A stretch of 34,689 nt of DNA from JAWLHA01 sp041690535. Lineage in GTDB: Bacteria > Pseudomonadota > Gammaproteobacteria > Thiohalomonadales > Thiohalomonadaceae. The DNA lies in the NCBI GenBank assembly GCA_041690535.1, contig JAWLHA010000048.1:1-34689 (forward strand), read 5' to 3'. This document shows positions 32,899 to 34,689 of the stretch, piece after piece. The notes beneath the pieces were generated by a model. The model was given only the letters and a program-made list of their open reading frames with translations, did no database searches and had not been told where the DNA came from. The position numbers and the translations under genes are program-made. How positions within the stretch are numbered: the stretch's first letter is position 1; every line of letters starts with the position of its first letter.

Positions 32899-34007
32899 AG
32901 AGTCAATCCTCGCAGATCCAGCTCCTTGTTCGCCTGCAGGGTACGGTCCTCGGCCTCCTGTCCCGCCAGCCACTCGGCCAGACGCGCCATGCCCGTCTCG
33001 AGGGTCACCTGGGGCTCGAATCCCAGGCGTTCCCGGGCGAGGGAGATGTCGGCAAAGCAGTTGCGAATGTCGCCCATGCGGTACTTGCCGCTGATCACCG
33101 GGGCGATGTCGAGGTTGAGGGTGGCGGCCATCTTCTCGGCGATCTCCCGGATGGTGACCACCCGGCCGCTGCCGACGTTGAAGACCTGGTCGGCCGCGGC
33201 GGGGTGTTCCAGTGCCAGCACACAGGCCTGGGTGATGTCATGCACGCTGATGAAATCTCGCCGCTGCAGTCCGTCCTCGTAGATCATCGGCGCAGTGTTG
33301 TTGAGCAGCTTGGAGGCGAAAATGGCCAGGACGCCGGTATAGGGATTGGAGAGGGCCTGGCGCTCGCCGTAGACGTTGAAGAAGCGCAGCGCCACCGTGG
33401 GGACCTTGTAGGCGCGGCCGAACATGAGACACATCCGCTCCTGATCGTGCTTGGAGAGGGCGTAGATGGAGGCGAGGGAGGGGGACTTTCCCTCGGGGGT
33501 CGGCAGGGGCTCGAGCCGCGCCCCGTCGTCAGTGAAAACCTCCCACTGGCCGTTTCTCAGGCGGCTGTCGCTGCGGGCGGCATCGTGCACCAGCCCGTGG
33601 GGGCCCCGGTAGAGCCCCTCGCCGTAGACGCTCATGCTGGAGGCCACCACCAGGCGCGCCACGGGCCGGTCCAGCAGCGCCTGCAGCAGCACGGCGGTGC
33701 CGCCCACGTTCGCATCCACGTAGTCGCTGATGGCGTACATGCTCTGGCCCACCCCCACCCGGGCGGCAAGGTGAAACACCCCCTCCACCCCATGGAGCGC
33801 CTTGCGCACGGCGTCGGCGTCCTGCACATCGCCCACCTGCAGCTCCACCTCCGGATCGAGATAGTCCGGCCGTTGTCGACCCGGGCCGTGCACCTGCGGC
33901 TCCAGGCTATCCAGCACCCTCACCCTGTAGCCCCGTCGCAACAGCGCATCGGCCAGATGCGAACCGATGAATCCCGCTCCACCTGTGATGAGAATCGTCT
34001 TCGCCAT
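32895..34007 (-). CDS. NAD-dependent epimerase (dTDP-L-rhamnose 4-epimerase-like)
   Basis: This 370-residue extended SDR starts ILITGGAGFIGSHLADALLR. It contains VFHLAARVGVGQSMYAISDY, VVASSMSVYGEGLYRG, the catalytic Tyr-x-x-x-Lys in SIYALSKHDQERM, and RFFNVYGERQALSNPYTGV. This set matches bacterial dTDP-L-rhamnose 4-epimerases, which make dTDP-6-deoxy-L-talose. Those relatives commonly carry a CP-x-CG pair after the GQWE segment; here the region reads GQWEVFTDDGARLEPL, so the cysteines are missing. It is the first gene of the operon, with the promoter presumably in 34008-34200. It ends with a 4-bp overlap into the fusion gene. Confidence 0.85.
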   Translation of the reverse strand: MAKTILITGGAGFIGSHLADALLRRGYRVRVLDSLEPQVHGPGRQRPDYLDPEVELQVGDVQDADAVRKALHGVEGVFHLAARVGVGQSMYAISDYVDANVGGTAVLLQALLDRPVARLVVASSMSVYGEGLYRGPHGLVHDAARSDSRLRNGQWEVFTDDGARLEPLPTPEGKSPSLASIYALSKHDQERMCLMFGRAYKVPTVALRFFNVYGERQALSNPYTGVLAIFASKLLNNTAPMIYEDGLQRRDFISVHDITQACVLALEHPAAADQVFNVGSGRVVTIREIAEKMAATLNLDIAPVISGKYRMGDIRNCFADISLARERLGFEPQVTLETGMARLAEWLAGQEAEDRTLQANKELDLRGLTL

Positions 34008-34200
34008 TCGCAGTCACCCAGTCAGCCCGTTGACCCTGCCGAGGGCAGGACTCCACATCGTCGGGATCAGCAACTGCAGGAGACGTGCCAGGGGAAAATG
34101 CGGCGGAGACCGGCGAATCCTGGCGCCTCGGCGAGGGGGGTGAAGGCCGTTGCTTGTACGGTTTGCACGCGCACACTGCAAAAAGGAAAAAAGAAAAAAG
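34008..34200. promoter_or_regulatory. Leader region of the five-gene operon
   Basis: This gap must hold the operon promoter, since the next upstream DNA is the MITE array. No clear -10/-35 pair was identified. The distal part (34178-34200, plus strand) is A-rich: AAAAAGGAAAAAAGAAAAAAG.. lies at the array edge, and could serve as an UP-like or bent element. Confidence 0.35.
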
Positions 34201-34408
34201 GTAACTACTCACCCCCATCCGTCATTCCCGCGAAGGCGGGAATCCAGTGCTGGACTTCAGAGGGCCAAGGGCATTGGGCTGGGTGCCTCATGGATTCCCG
34301 CCTTCGCGGGAATGACGAACTGTACAAGTAGCGAGGATCGAGTGCGGTGAGCCTGCTACCGCATCTTAATTTGCATAAGCGGGAGGCAGTCGGGGGGCGA
34401 GTAGTTAC
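34201..34408 (+). mobile_element. MITE-like element, tandem copy C
   Basis: This 208-bp copy has GTAACTACTC and GAGTAGTTAC ends. Internal 27-bp perfect inverted arms lie at 34220-34246 (CGTCATTCCCGCGAAGGCGG...) and 34291-34317. It is followed by an 11-bp spacer, CAAAGAAAAAA, before the next copy. The outer 8-bp flanks do not form an exact target duplication (left GAAAAAAG, right CAAAGAAA), as expected if the array grew by tandem duplication. Confidence 0.92.
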
Positions 34409-34419
34409 CAAAGAAAAAA

Positions 34420-34630
34420 GTAACTACTCACCCCCATCCGTCATTCCCGCGAAGGGCGGGAATCCAGTGCTGGACTTCAGAGGGCCAAGGGCATTGGGCT
34501 GGGTGCCTCATGGATTCCCGCCTTCGCGGGAATGACGAACAGTACAAGTAGCGAGGATCGGGTGCGTTGAGTCTGCTTCCGAATCTTACTATTTGCATAA
34601 GCGGGAGGCAGTCGGGGGGCGAGTAGTTAC
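34420..34630 (+). mobile_element. MITE-like element, tandem copy D
   Basis: This 211-bp copy has the same orientation as copy C and an identical 11-bp spacer after it (34631-34641). It differs from copy C by scattered substitutions and small indels, for example GAAGGGCGGG for GAAGGCGGG, so the array is not a recent exact duplication. Confidence 0.92.
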
Positions 34631-34641
34631 CAAAGAAAAAA

Positions 34642-34689
34642 GTAACTACTCACCCCCATCCGTCATTCCCGCGAAGGGCGGGAATCCAG
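34642..34689 (+). mobile_element. MITE-like element, tandem copy E (cut by window)
   Basis: The first 48 bp of a further copy are present, with the GAAGGGCGGG variant shared with copy D. The array therefore continues beyond the window. Confidence 0.85.

Noticed and set aside
34201..34689. CRISPR-like repeat array
   Set aside because: Units are about 220 bp with 11-bp identical spacers, and contain inverted repeats with terminal repeats; neither repeat length nor spacer diversity fits CRISPR.
1..34689. tRNA or rRNA genes
   Set aside because: No cloverleaf-like segment with a T-loop GGTTCGA box or any rRNA-like stretch was noticed in reading; a covariance scan was not possible.

Overview
The window reads as a chromosomal segment of a GC-rich gammaproteobacterium. 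The smc-zipA-ligA order is typical of that class (ZipA is a gammaproteobacterial division protein). A CbbY-type sugar phosphatase and a ribulokinase/xylulokinase-like enzyme hint at a Calvin-cycle autotroph, for example a purple or colourless sulfur bacterium of the Chromatiales; that is inference, because no RuBisCO or sulfur-oxidation gene is in view.

Positions 1-12067 are mostly core genome: cbbY, a class I/II aminotransferase, a sulfotransferase, cysZ (TTG start), an FGGY sugar kinase, queF, and the smc-zipA-ligA block. The only unusual part is a long palindromic repeat at 3841-3983, with a half copy at 48-100.

Positions 12145-17442 are foreign-looking and lower in GC, with every gene on the minus strand. 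Four attC-like sites (14087-14145, 14768-14889, 15358-15462, 16641-16705) separate small genes: a rhodanese, a four-helix membrane protein, an unknown soluble protein, a lipoprotein and a GIY-YIG protein. No integron integrase is visible, so this looks like a cluster of attC sites lacking an integrase (CALIN). One attC site is interrupted by a group II intron that keeps domain V but has lost its reverse-transcriptase gene; a palindromic repeat sits where the gene would be.

A 209-234 bp MITE-like element occurs at 13157-13365 and 19454-19687. Both copies have GTAACTACTC terminal inverted repeats and perfect 8-bp target duplications. It recurs as a tandem array from 34201 to the window end. A GTAA terminus with an 8-bp duplication is the IS66-family signature, so an IS66-type transposase is the candidate mover.

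Positions 17548-21956 hold a conserved hypothetical gene, ctaA (heme A synthase), a small conserved-looking gene, and a secreted protein with six BON domains.

Positions 21979-34007 form a glycan-biosynthesis region on the minus strand, in two blocks. A five-gene, tightly packed operon (34007 down to 27335) encodes a dTDP-L-rhamnose 4-epimerase-like SDR, a glycosidase-epimerase fusion, a B12-binding radical SAM enzyme and two CgeB-like glycosyltransferases. A two-gene unit (24198 down to 23082) adds a GT4 and a third CgeB-like glycosyltransferase. Between them lies about 3 kb of decay: a frameshifted ferritin-like gene, a decapitated and frameshifted zinc alcohol dehydrogenase, two small intact genes and several REP-like palindromes. 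The glycan operon, with its fusion protein, is the best candidate for a little-described system here.
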